Shown here piece after piece: positions 33,597 through 41,826 of a DNA stretch of 64,000 nucleotides. Every line of letters starts with the position of its first letter. Position 1 is the first letter of the stretch. The position numbers and the translations under genes were made by a program. Below the pieces are notes generated by a model. That model had not been told where the DNA came from. It worked only from the letters and a program-made list of their open reading frames with translations, and did not search any database. Source of the stretch: CAVRXT01 sp963725655 (lineage in GTDB: Bacteria; Acidobacteriota; Terriglobia; Acidiferrales; UBA7541); NCBI GenBank assembly GCA_963725655.1, contig CAVRYY010000001.1, positions 2,294,001-2,358,000 on the forward strand, in the 5' to 3' direction.

Positions 33597-35813
33597 GTGG
33601 CGGCGAGATGGATGGAAGGATTCGGGCAGGATTTGCGTTTCGGATTGCGGTTGCTGCGCAAGAACCCCGGGTTCAGCGTGGCGGCGATCCTGACGCTGGC
33701 GTTGGGCATCGGAGGCAACACCGCCATTTTCACCATCACCAACGCGGCGTTGCTGCGCCCCCTGCCGTATCGCGATCCGCAGCAGCTCGTGCTGCTGGAT
33801 GCCCAGCAAAAAGATGGAGCGAGCCGGTGCTGCACTCTGGGTTGGTCCGAACTGATTCGGGACCGCAACCAGTCATTCTCTGCCGTGGCAGTCGGCGCTC
33901 CCGACAACTTCAACCTGACCGGCCGCGGCGAACCGGAACAGTTGGCTGCAGCCCGAGTATCGCCAGGATTTTTCGAGCTGATGGGAGTCCAGCCGCAACT
34001 GGGGCGCGCTTTTCTCGCCGGCGATGGGCAGGCGGGCGGGCGTCTGGTGATCATGGTCAGCGACGCGCTTTGGCATAGCCGCTTCGGCGGCGATCGAAAC
34101 GTGATCGGCCAGACCCTGACTCTGGACGCCGCGCCGTACACCATAGTCGGTGTGCTGCCCGCGGGAGTGCAGTTTCCGTTTATTGGTCCGGCGGACGTTT
34201 GGTCGCCGCGGTACTTCGAACATTCGCTGTTCACGCCACAACGGCTACGCACAGGGGTTGGTTATCTGACGGTCGTTGCCCGGCTGCGCCCGGAGGTTTC
34301 CCGCCATCGCGCGTTGGCCGAGATGCAAGTGCTGCAGCAGCAGTACCGCAAAGAGAATCCCGGCTTCCCCGACGCCGACCCGGGACTATCGCCTGTGGTG
34401 ACCAGCCTCTCCGAATCGCTCGTGGCCAACATCCGCACGGGATTGCTGCTGCTTTCCACAGCGGTGGGCGTGGTGCTGTTGATCGCCGGGGCCAACGTTG
34501 CCAGCCTGCTGCTTTCGCGCGCGCTGGGCCGGCGAAAGGAAATTGCGGTGCGCACGGCGTTGGGCGCGCCGCGGAGCGCGGTGCTCCGGCAATTACTGAC
34601 CGAAAGCGTGCTGCTGGCGGTGATCGCTGGCGCGTTGGGGCTGGGATTGAGCTGGGCGGCCACGCGATTTTTCTCCTGGTTCGCGCCGGGGAATCTTCCG
34701 CAGGACGTTAGAGTAGACGGTCGGGTATTGCTGTTTACCCTCACGATTTCGTTGCTGACTGGAGTTCTCTTCGGCATGTTCCCGGCCCTCCAGCTTTCGC
34801 GTCTGGATGTCCATGCCACGCTGCGTGACGAAGGCCGCAGCTTCACCGGCGATCGCAGCCGCAGTCGGCTCAAGAGTCTTCTCGTGGTCGGCCAGGTGGC
34901 GCTGTCGCTGGTCCTGCTGGTTGGCGCCAGTCTGCTGGTGCGCAGTTTTGGGGCGTTGCTCACCGTCAATCCTGGCTTTGACCCTCGCAACGTGCTGACC
35001 ATGGCAGTCTCGCTGCCCACCGTGAAATACGGTGACACGCAAAAACAGATAACGTTTTTCGACGAATTGCTGCGGCGCGTGTCGGCCCTGCCCGGAATGC
35101 GCGCTGCGGCTATCTCAGCTGCCTTGCCGCTCACCCCGAAACGCGTCACCCCGGTCCTTCCCGAAGGCCAGCCGGTGGTTCCCTTGGGCGAGCGCCCGTT
35201 CACCATTGTGGAAGCCATCAGTCCGCGGCTTTTTGACACCATGCGCATACCGTTGCTCGCCGGACGCACCTTCAGCGATGTGGACACCGCCCAGTCCCCC
35301 AAAGTGATCGTCGTCAACGAATCGCTGGCCCGCCGTTATTGGCCAAACGAAAACCCCATAGGCAAACACATCACCATCGGTCGGCAAACCACCGCCGCGG
35401 AGATCGTCGGCATAACCGCCGACGTAAAAAACAGAGGCCTGGCCATGGACCCGGCGCCGCAAATCTATTTGCCCTTCCCCCAGTTGGCCTGGGGCCAGAT
35501 GAACTTATTCATTCGCACCTCCAATGATCCGCACAGTTTCGTCTCCGCGGTTCGCGAGCAGATATCCGCGATCGATCCCGATCAGCCGGTCACCAACATT
35601 CAAACTGTAGAGGACCTCATGAACGGCTCGCGGGCCCAGCCGCGCTTCATGATGATTCTCCTGGGCGTGTTCTCGGCGACCGCGATCGCGCTGGCAATGG
35701 TGGGAATCTACGGGGTTCTGGCATATACCGTGGCGCAACGGCGCAGCGAGCTGGGCATTCGTCTGGCGTTGGGAGCGGAAAGGGCCGATATCGTCCGGCT
35801 AGTGGTAGGGTAA
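33597..35813 (+). CDS. ADOP/MacB-type permease, N-terminal 738 residues before an in-frame stop
   Basis: Large membrane protein of the acidobacterial duplicated orphan permease family, related to MacB and FtsX but without its own ATPase. The N-terminus reads GQDLRFGLRLLRKNPGFSVAA, with the first membrane helix AILTLALGIGGNTAIF, then a periplasmic MacB core (about 60-270). FtsX-type membrane blocks lie at about 280-400, a second core at about 440-640, and helices resume near 685. The TAA at 35811 cuts it in the middle of the final FtsX domain. Reading on in the same frame continues a perfect homologous ending to 36044. The start is GTG 33597 with GGGAG 6 nt upstream. As written the last helices are lost. 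Confidence 0.85.
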   Translation: MAARWMEGFGQDLRFGLRLLRKNPGFSVAAILTLALGIGGNTAIFTITNAALLRPLPYRDPQQLVLLDAQQKDGASRCCTLGWSELIRDRNQSFSAVAVGAPDNFNLTGRGEPEQLAAARVSPGFFELMGVQPQLGRAFLAGDGQAGGRLVIMVSDALWHSRFGGDRNVIGQTLTLDAAPYTIVGVLPAGVQFPFIGPADVWSPRYFEHSLFTPQRLRTGVGYLTVVARLRPEVSRHRALAEMQVLQQQYRKENPGFPDADPGLSPVVTSLSESLVANIRTGLLLLSTAVGVVLLIAGANVASLLLSRALGRRKEIAVRTALGAPRSAVLRQLLTESVLLAVIAGALGLGLSWAATRFFSWFAPGNLPQDVRVDGRVLLFTLTISLLTGVLFGMFPALQLSRLDVHATLRDEGRSFTGDRSRSRLKSLLVVGQVALSLVLLVGASLLVRSFGALLTVNPGFDPRNVLTMAVSLPTVKYGDTQKQITFFDELLRRVSALPGMRAAAISAALPLTPKRVTPVLPEGQPVVPLGERPFTIVEAISPRLFDTMRIPLLAGRTFSDVDTAQSPKVIVVNESLARRYWPNENPIGKHITIGRQTTAAEIVGITADVKNRGLAMDPAPQIYLPFPQLAWGQMNLFIRTSNDPHSFVSAVREQISAIDPDQPVTNIQTVEDLMNGSRAQPRFMMILLGVFSATAIALAMVGIYGVLAYTVAQRRSELGIRLALGAERADIVRLVVG

Positions 35814-36044
35814 GGGCTCACGCTCACCGTGACGGGCATAGCCGTTGGGCTGGCGCTCGCGCTGGGATTGGGCTTCGCGTTCAGGGGCGCCGCTTCGGGC
35901 CTCCTCTACAAGGTGGGCACCCGTGACCTAACCACGTTTGCGCTCGCCCCACTGGCGTTTATCGCGGTGGCACTGCTGGCTAGCTATCTGCCCGCGCGGA
36001 GGGCCGGCCGATTGGACCCTGCTGAAGCGCTGCGAAATGAGTGA
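35814..36044 (+). pseudogene. C-terminal remnant of the ADOP permease after the stop at 35811
   Basis: Directly after TAA 35811-35813, in the same frame, the translation runs GLTLTVTGIAVGLALALG to ALAPLAFIAVALLASYLPAR and ends in DPAEALRNE, the standard end of FtsX/MacB permeases (DPxxALRxE). In family members the codon at the stop position is usually Gln, as in VxxQGxxL, so one C-to-T change (CAA to TAA) would explain it. A separate internal start at ATG or GTG near 35829 has no ribosome binding site. Most likely a recent nonsense mutation, or a sequencing or assembly error. Confidence 0.75.
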
Positions 36045-36175
36045 AGCACGTTGCGGCGGCGAAGGCGGACACCGTTGCGGGATCGAAACTCTGGCGTCGA
36101 GCTGAGCTAACGAGCGTGGTATGGGGCGCGTTGCGTCCGGGCCGGGGCGGGAGAGCCTGGCCCGGACGCGCGCGA

Positions 36176-37393
36176 CTACTTGGCCGAATCGTTCCGCAGT
36201 TTATCCAGCGGGATGGCTTTTGTGCTGCGAGTGCCAGCTTGCACGGTAACCGGCTCGGCAACCAGGGTGTTCGCCGGAATGGCTACGCCGCGGCCATCGC
36301 CCATCGACGCCGATTCCGCGTGAACTCCCTGCGACGGATTGGTGACCGGCAACAGCGCGCCTTCCGATTCCTTCAGGAAACCCAGTTGCGGCTCGGAACG
36401 ATTCCAATCGATCGAAAGCACGTCGCCGAGGCTCACCTGCTCGGTCGCCAGCAAGCTGGCCAACGGGTAGACTAAGTGGCGTTCGATGGATCGCTTCAGA
36501 TGGCGCGCGCCGTACTTCAGGTCGGTGCCTTCTTTCAGCAGGAATTCCCTGGCCGCCGGGCTTACCCGAAATAGAAAACGTCCGCGGGCTGTTTCCAGCA
36601 CGCGCTGCTGCACCATGCCGAGCTCGATTTCCAGAATCTGCTCGAGCTGTTCTTCGCGCAGTGGGTGGAAAACCACCACTTTGTCGATGCGGTTCATGAA
36701 CTCCGGCGAAAATTTCCGTTTCGCGGCTTCCGAGGCGGTTTTTTCCACCTTCTCATCGAGCCGCGGCTGGGTGTCGACGCGCGTTGCCGGCGCAAAACCC
36801 ATTCCGCCCGACATGAGTTCGGAAATCTCGCCGCCGCCCAGGTTGGAAGTCATGAAGATCAGCGTCTGCGACAGATCCACCCGGCGATTGTCCCCAAGGG
36901 TGAGCGTGGCCTTGTCCAAAATGCCCAGCAGCAACTGCCACAGCGCGTCGGAAGCCTTCTCGATTTCGTCGAACAGCAGAATCGATAGCTTGATCTTCTC
37001 GGTGTGAAACTGTGCCAACGCTTCCTGGGTGATCAGCGGATGAGTTTCGCGATGGCCCAAATAGCCCGGAGGCGAGCCAATCAACTTGGCAATTTCATGG
37101 GAATGCTGAAATTCGGCGCAATCCACCTTGATCACCGCGCGCGGATCACCAAACAGAATTTCGGCCGCGGCTTCCACCACCCGCGTCTTTCCCGCCCCAG
37201 TCGGCCCCAGAAACAGCAAGTTGCCTACAGGGCGCCCCGGCGAGTTCAATCCCGCTCGGAAAACCTGGTAGAGGTCGACCACCGCCTGCAGCGCTTCGGC
37301 TTGACCCACGATTTTGCGGTTAAGCCCCGCCTCGAAATCGCGAGATTCCAGGCTACGTTGAGAGGGATCGAGTTTCTTTGCTTTCGCCGGCAT
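36176..37393 (-). CDS. Single-domain AAA+ ATPase resembling the ClpB/ClpA second ATPase domain
   Basis: A 405-aa cytosolic AAA+ protein. Walker A is GPTGAGKT (63-70), Walker B ILLFDEIEKA with D141 and E142, and the pore loop SPPGYLGH at 106-113 matches the GYVG loop of Clp unfoldases. The arginine finger lies in FMNRID. A ClpB D2 small domain follows (about 255-345, GARHLKRSIERHLVYPLA). It has no N-terminal domain, no first ATPase ring and no ClpP loop, so it is a half-size Hsp100. A variable tail of about 55 residues has no known domain. ATG 37393 has GAGGTGA upstream. A chaperone or remodelling role is inferred; the partner is unknown. Confidence 0.86.
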   Translation of the reverse strand: MPAKAKKLDPSQRSLESRDFEAGLNRKIVGQAEALQAVVDLYQVFRAGLNSPGRPVGNLLFLGPTGAGKTRVVEAAAEILFGDPRAVIKVDCAEFQHSHEIAKLIGSPPGYLGHRETHPLITQEALAQFHTEKIKLSILLFDEIEKASDALWQLLLGILDKATLTLGDNRRVDLSQTLIFMTSNLGGGEISELMSGGMGFAPATRVDTQPRLDEKVEKTASEAAKRKFSPEFMNRIDKVVVFHPLREEQLEQILEIELGMVQQRVLETARGRFLFRVSPAAREFLLKEGTDLKYGARHLKRSIERHLVYPLASLLATEQVSLGDVLSIDWNRSEPQLGFLKESEGALLPVTNPSQGVHAESASMGDGRGVAIPANTLVAEPVTVQAGTRSTKAIPLDKLRNDSAK

Positions 37394-37893
37394 GGTTCAC
37401 CTCGACGATGCAGATTGTGGGGCTAAGACTTTTCAAATCGGCAAGGCCGAACTTTTGGGCGGTTTCTGCTAGCGCCGAACAAAATCTCTGGCGCGCAGTG
37501 ACAACTTTCCGGCCCGAAGTGACCTGTCCCGATTCGGTACCGCGACAAATCTCTTATTTCCTGAACTTTAGCTCGGTGGGGTTCCGAAGAAACCAACCGT
37601 ACCCGACTGCTTGTTCCCCGATAGCAAAAAGCATCCCGAGGAGCTATCCGGGCGACCAGTTTATGAACTGGCTACTACAGCGTCAATGGTACGTTCCTGT
37701 GGTGGACGTGGAATTGCCGCGAAGTGGTTATTAGTGGGCACAACGCTTTTCGCCACCGCGCCGCAGGAAAACGTAAAGCTGGCGCGGGTTTCAGCCACTC
37801 GAGTCCAACGCGCGCGTCGCCGCTCGCTGCTGATATACTTTCGCATCGTCGCAGCGGCGGCCGAGCGTCGCGACAGAAAGCGAGCGCATTCTC
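37394..37893. other. 500-nt divergent spacer with short palindromes
   Basis: Lies between the AAA+ ATPase (minus) and the alkyltransferase-like gene (plus). It contains the perfect palindromic stem CCAGTT-TATG-AACTGG at 37656-37671, preceded by a weaker CCCG/CGGG pairing near 37634-37652. No frame in it looks coding and no known riboswitch core was matched. The stem could be a regulator site or an RNA hairpin. Confidence 0.4.
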
Positions 37894-38268
37894 ATGTCCT
37901 GGGACCCGGTTTACCGGCTGGTAAAAACAATTCCCCGCGGCCACGTCACTACCTACGGCCTTTTGGCGCGGGCTCTGAAGACTCGTGGCGGGGCGCGCAC
38001 CGTAGGCCACGCCATGGCGGCCACCCCATCGGGCCAGGGCATCCCATGGCACCGCGTTGTCGCCGCGGGCGGAAAATTAATCATTCGCGAGCCGTACGGC
38101 GCAAAGCAACGGAAGTTGCTCGAAACCGAAGGCGTGCCGATTCACAATGGCCGCATCGACTTTTCAACCTACGGATGGACGCCGCCAGCCGCTCGGGGGA
38201 AACCCGGCAAGAAGCCAACGCCGCGGGCGCGAACCAAATCCAATCTTGCTAATCGGAAACCGCGCTAG
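37894..38268 (+). CDS. Alkyltransferase-like protein (ATL), MGMT family without active-site Cys
   Basis: DNA repair protein that binds O6-alkylguanine and hands the lesion to nucleotide excision repair. The 124-aa protein keeps the MGMT DNA-binding fold: VYRLVKTIPRGHVTTYGLLAR, with the Tyr that flips the base, and TVGHAMAATP, where MGMT has the arginine-finger helix. The alkyl-acceptor Cys of the PCHRV motif is replaced by Trp: GIPWHRVV, W52, as in E. coli YbaZ and other ATLs. It therefore cannot transfer alkyl groups itself. A basic tail of 25 residues is probably disordered. Start ATG 37894. The ABC exporter genes follow 108 nt downstream. Confidence 0.9.
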   Translation: MSWDPVYRLVKTIPRGHVTTYGLLARALKTRGGARTVGHAMAATPSGQGIPWHRVVAAGGKLIIREPYGAKQRKLLETEGVPIHNGRIDFSTYGWTPPAARGKPGKKPTPRARTKSNLANRKPR

Positions 38269-38376
38269 CGCAATGACGACCATCGCCCTGCACGTCTCTC
38301 CGCAAAAAAGCCGCCGGCCAAAGTCGCCCGTCCAGTGCCGCGTGTGATATAGAAGTAGAGTCCACCCGAGAAAAAA

Positions 38377-39297
38377 TTGCCCCAACCCATCATCCAAGCC
38401 GAGAACCTGGTAAAGAATTACGACGACGTGCGCGCCTTGCGCGGCGTGAGCTTTGAGGTAGCCGAGGGCGAAGTATTTGGCCTGCTGGGGCCCAACGGCG
38501 CGGGCAAGACCACTACCGTCGAGATTCTTGAGGGTCTGCGGCCGCCCGACAGCGGTTCCGCGCGCGTCGCGGGCCTCGATCCCGAGAAGAGCGGGATGGC
38601 CTTCAAAGAAAAAATTGGCGCGGTGCTCCAGGCCACCGCGTTGCCGGAAAAACTAAAAGTAATCGAAGCGCTCGAACTCTTCTCGCGATTCTACAGCAGG
38701 CGCGCCAACCCCGAAGCGCTGTTGAAGCGATTTCAGTTGGAAGAAAAGCGCAACTCGTTTTACAGCACCCTTTCCGGCGGTCAGAAACAGCGCCTCGCGT
38801 TGGCCCTGGCGCTGGTCAACGATCCGACGGTTCTTTTTCTGGACGAGCCCACCGCGGGGCTCGATCCGCAGGTGCGGAGGGAAATTTACGACATCGTCGA
38901 AGAACTGCGCCGCGAGAAGAAAACCATCCTGCTGACCACCCACTACATCGAAGAAGCCGAGCGCCTGTGCGATCGGGTGGCCATCATCGATTCCGGCCAG
39001 GTGATCGCCATCGGAACTCCCCGCGAACTGAAGCATTCTTCCGCCGGCACCACCCGCGTAAGCGTACGCCTGGCGAATCCCGCGGCCAACGGTTCGCTGC
39101 GGCTACTGGAGGGAGTGACCGACGTGCGCGAGCTGGACGGGGCGTACGTCCTGCACTCGACGCAGCCCCCGCGAACCATTGTCGCGCTGGTGAAACAACT
39201 GGAAGCGGAAAGCAATCAGCTGGAAAGCCTGGAGATTACTTCGCCGTCGCTGGAAGACGTTTTCATAGAACTGACCGGCCGGCGCCTGCGCGATTGA
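38377..39297 (+). CDS. ABC-2 type transporter ATP-binding protein
   Basis: A 306-aa ATPase of the DrrA/CcmA-like group. Walker A is GLLGPNGAGKTTT (near 36), the Q-loop is in GAVLQATALPEKL, the ABC signature is STLSGGQKQRLALALAL, Walker B is TVLFLDEPTAGLD and the switch His is in LLTTHYIEEAERLCD. A C-terminal extension of about 90 residues (DUF4162-type, ending SLEDVFIELTGRRLRD) is typical of this group. The start is a TTG at 38377 (MPQPIIQAENLVKNY). The membrane subunit follows 36 nt after. The transported substrate is unknown; relatives export lipids, antibiotics or polysaccharide parts. Confidence 0.93.
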   Translation: MPQPIIQAENLVKNYDDVRALRGVSFEVAEGEVFGLLGPNGAGKTTTVEILEGLRPPDSGSARVAGLDPEKSGMAFKEKIGAVLQATALPEKLKVIEALELFSRFYSRRANPEALLKRFQLEEKRNSFYSTLSGGQKQRLALALALVNDPTVLFLDEPTAGLDPQVRREIYDIVEELRREKKTILLTTHYIEEAERLCDRVAIIDSGQVIAIGTPRELKHSSAGTTRVSVRLANPAANGSLRLLEGVTDVRELDGAYVLHSTQPPRTIVALVKQLEAESNQLESLEITSPSLEDVFIELTGRRLRD

Positions 39298-39333
39298 TCG
39301 CGCAAAGCACGCCCGGAATTGAGGGAGTCCGCA

Positions 39334-40242
39334 TTGAAGCATAGCTGGACGCTAACCAAAGTTCGGGTACGCATGGCCCTGCGCAGCCGCCCGTTCATTT
39401 TTTTCAGCATGGTGATGCCGCTGGGATTTCTGGTCGGCTACAACGTAATTTTCGGACGCGGGGTTCCCGAGGCGGCGCCTTTTCTGCTGGGCGCGGTGCT
39501 GGCGCTCACGGTGATGGGCAGTTTCTGGGGCCTCAGCATGCAGCTGGTGCAGTACCGCGAGGCTGGCATCCTCCGGCGGTTCCGCATTGCCCCGGTGGAC
39601 GCCGGCGCGTTGCTGGGATCGAGCTTGCTCGCCAACTACTTTCTGGTGCTGCCGACGGTGGTCGTCGAATTCCTGATTTCGCGGTGGATATTCGGGATGC
39701 ACGACTGGGGAAATATTCTGCAGGTTTTCGCGATGGTATCGATCGGTGCGGCCACGTTTTCGTCCTTTGGCCTGATCGTGGCCAGCGTCACTAACACCAT
39801 GCAGGAAACCCAGGTGATCAATAACGTGATCTGGTCGATCTTCCTGTTTATTTCCGGCGCCACCATTCCGCTGGGCGTGTTGCCCCATTGGTTGCAGCGG
39901 GTATCCCTGTTTCTCCCGGCGACGTATCTAGTGGGCGGCCTCCAGGGCGCGATGCTCGGACGGGCCACCTGGAACGAAATTGGCGGAGACGTGATCGCCC
40001 TGGCCGTGGGTTTGGGCGTCGCATTTGGAATTTCCCGTGCGCTCTTCCGTTGGGAACCGGAATCTCGAATCTCGGCACGCTCGAAGGCCTGGATTCTGGC
40101 GGCCATGGTTCCCTTTTTGCTCTTGGGCGTGTGGGAGAATCTTTACGGCACACGGCTGATTCATCTGCGCGAGAACTTCCAATCGCTCGGCGAACGGGGC
40201 GCCTCGCCCGAAACACCCGACGCGCCGGACGCCGCCAAGTGA
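39334..40242 (+). CDS. ABC-2 type transporter permease
   Basis: Membrane partner of the preceding ATPase, 302 aa with about six membrane segments in an ABC-2 fold plus one C-terminal helix (MVPFLLLGVWENLYG). The charged block QLVQYREAGILRRFRIAPVDAG after the second helix is the coupling region of ABC-2 permeases, and INNVIWSIFLFISGATIPLGVLP is the conserved late part. TTG 39334 is preferred over TTG 39319 because GAGGGA lies 7 nt upstream of it. The two genes form an exporter. No accessory periplasmic protein is adjacent. Confidence 0.9.
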   Translation: MKHSWTLTKVRVRMALRSRPFIFFSMVMPLGFLVGYNVIFGRGVPEAAPFLLGAVLALTVMGSFWGLSMQLVQYREAGILRRFRIAPVDAGALLGSSLLANYFLVLPTVVVEFLISRWIFGMHDWGNILQVFAMVSIGAATFSSFGLIVASVTNTMQETQVINNVIWSIFLFISGATIPLGVLPHWLQRVSLFLPATYLVGGLQGAMLGRATWNEIGGDVIALAVGLGVAFGISRALFRWEPESRISARSKAWILAAMVPFLLLGVWENLYGTRLIHLRENFQSLGERGASPETPDAPDAAK

Positions 40243-40345
40243 CCAAGCGCGCACCCAAAAACATCTTGAGTCGAAATTCCGGCTTGGAAATCTAACCTGA
40301 CGAACATTGCAACACGCCGGATCGCGGCAGATTTCGGAGGTCATC

Positions 40346-41308
40346 ATGAAGGCGATTGTCGTTCACGAATTTGGCGGCCCGGAAGTCATGAAATTGGAAG
40401 AGGTGCCGGACTTGCAGCCGGGACCAGCCCAGGTGGTTGTCCGCAATCACGCCGCGGGCGTGAATCCCGTGGATTGCTACATGCGCGCGGGAACCTACGC
40501 GCGCAAGCCGGTACTGCCCTTCACCCCAGGACTTGACGGCGCCGGGGTGGTCGAGCGGGTCGGCGCGAACGCCAAGCGCTGGAAGGTCGGCGATCGCGTG
40601 TACATCGGCATGCCGGTCACCGGAACGTACGCGCAACAAGTTCTGTGCGAAGAATCCGGGGTGTATTCCCTTCCCGAGCACGACTCCTTCAAACAAGGAG
40701 CAGCGGTCCACGTACCCTACGCCACCGCCTTCCGCGCGCTGTTTCACAAGGCCCAGGCCCGCGGCGGCGAGACGGTTTTCATCCACGGCGCGAGCGGCGG
40801 CGTCGGAATCGCGGCCGTGCAACTCGCGCGGGCGGCAGGCTTACAGGTGATAGGCACGGCCGGAAGTGACGTCGGCAAGAAATTAGCCGAGAGGGAGGGC
40901 GCGCACCATGTCCTCGATCACAGCTCGCCCGGTTATTTGGATCAGGCCATGGCGCTCACTGGCGGGCGCGGAATGGACGTGATCGTCGAGATGCTCGCGA
41001 ACGTGAATCTCGGCAAAGATCTGCCGCTGCTCGCTACCGGCGGTCGCGTCGTAGTCGTCGGCAACCGCGGGACAGTCGAGATCAATCCGCGCGACGCGAT
41101 GGCGCGGGAGGCGGCAATCTACGGGATGTCGTTGTGGGGCACTTCCCCGGCGGATATGGCCAGTATTCACGCGGCGTTGGTGGCCGGGCTGGAGAATAAG
41201 TCATTGCGCCCGGTAGTAGGCGCGGAATTTCCGTTGAGCGAGGCGGCGCGGGCGCACGAAGCGGTGATGAAAGGCGGCGCCTATGGCAAAATCGTGTTGC
41301 TGCCCTGA
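40346..41308 (+). CDS. Zinc-free NADPH:quinone reductase (zeta-crystallin type, MDR superfamily)
   Basis: Medium-chain dehydrogenase/reductase of 320 aa that reduces quinones with NADPH. The N-terminus MKAIVVHEFGGPEVMKLEEV is typical of quinone reductases. The GroES-like domain has the NPVDCYMRAG block, and the nucleotide-binding loop is VFIHGASGGVGIAAVQLAR near 145. The zinc-ligand cysteines of alcohol dehydrogenases are absent. ATG 40346 follows GGAGG at 40336-40340 at good distance, which settles the start against an upstream in-frame ATG. Preceded by the ABC exporter and followed by the OsmC/channel pair. Confidence 0.92.
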   Translation: MKAIVVHEFGGPEVMKLEEVPDLQPGPAQVVVRNHAAGVNPVDCYMRAGTYARKPVLPFTPGLDGAGVVERVGANAKRWKVGDRVYIGMPVTGTYAQQVLCEESGVYSLPEHDSFKQGAAVHVPYATAFRALFHKAQARGGETVFIHGASGGVGIAAVQLARAAGLQVIGTAGSDVGKKLAEREGAHHVLDHSSPGYLDQAMALTGGRGMDVIVEMLANVNLGKDLPLLATGGRVVVVGNRGTVEINPRDAMAREAAIYGMSLWGTSPADMASIHAALVAGLENKSLRPVVGAEFPLSEAARAHEAVMKGGAYGKIVLLP

Positions 41309-41400
41309 TCGGGTTTCGGCGCGCGAGTTTTAGTCGCCGGAACTCCGAAATTCAGATATCACTAGGAATGGGTCGTCTAAAAAAGTCTTCGGGAGGAACG

Positions 41401-41826
41401 ATGGATCGTAAGGCATCGGCGCTGTGGAAGGGATCTTTGAAGGAAGGCAAGGGCACGATTTCTACGGAAAGTGGAGTGCTGGCGAATGCGCCGTATTCCT
41501 TCTCCACGCGATTCGAGAATGCCAAGGGCACCAATCCTGAAGAGCTGATTGCCGCGGCCCATGCAGGCTGCTTCACCATGGCCCTTTCTGCGCAATTGGG
41601 AACCCTGAACCTCACCCCGGAATCTCTTTCCACCTCGGCCACCGCGACCCTTGAAAAGCTCGATAGCGGTTGGACGGTTACCAAGATTCATCTCCAGGTG
41701 ACCGGCAAAGTTCCCACTGGCACCCAAGCCGCTTTTGAAGCGGCGGCAGCCAGCGCGAAGGCAAACTGCCCCATTTCGCGGCTATTGAAAGCGGAAATCA
41801 CCCTGGATGCGAAGTTCGAGAGCTAA
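41401..41826 (+). CDS. osmC: OsmC/Ohr family peroxiredoxin
   Basis: Thiol peroxidase of 141 aa that reduces organic hydroperoxides. The two reactive cysteines are present: C57 in AAAHAGCFTMAL and C123 in KANCPISRLL, with the Glu in PEELIAAAH that helps the peroxidatic Cys. The ATG at 41401 follows GGGAGG at 41391-41396, while an upstream ATG at 41368 has none. The stop codon is directly followed, without a spacer, by the ATG of the channel gene, so the two are translationally coupled. OsmC relatives may use lipoyl or low-molecular-weight thiols; a bshC gene elsewhere suggests bacillithiol is available. Confidence 0.93.
   Translation: MDRKASALWKGSLKEGKGTISTESGVLANAPYSFSTRFENAKGTNPEELIAAAHAGCFTMALSAQLGTLNLTPESLSTSATATLEKLDSGWTVTKIHLQVTGKVPTGTQAAFEAAAASAKANCPISRLLKAEITLDAKFES

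Noticed and set aside
37394..37893. Riboswitch (c-di-GMP type) in the spacer before the alkyltransferase-like gene
   Set aside because: Two short stems exist, but the conserved core bases of the class were not found.
39319..39333. Earlier TTG start of the ABC permease
   Set aside because: The GAGGGA ribosome binding site lies inside it; TTG 39334 is at the right distance.
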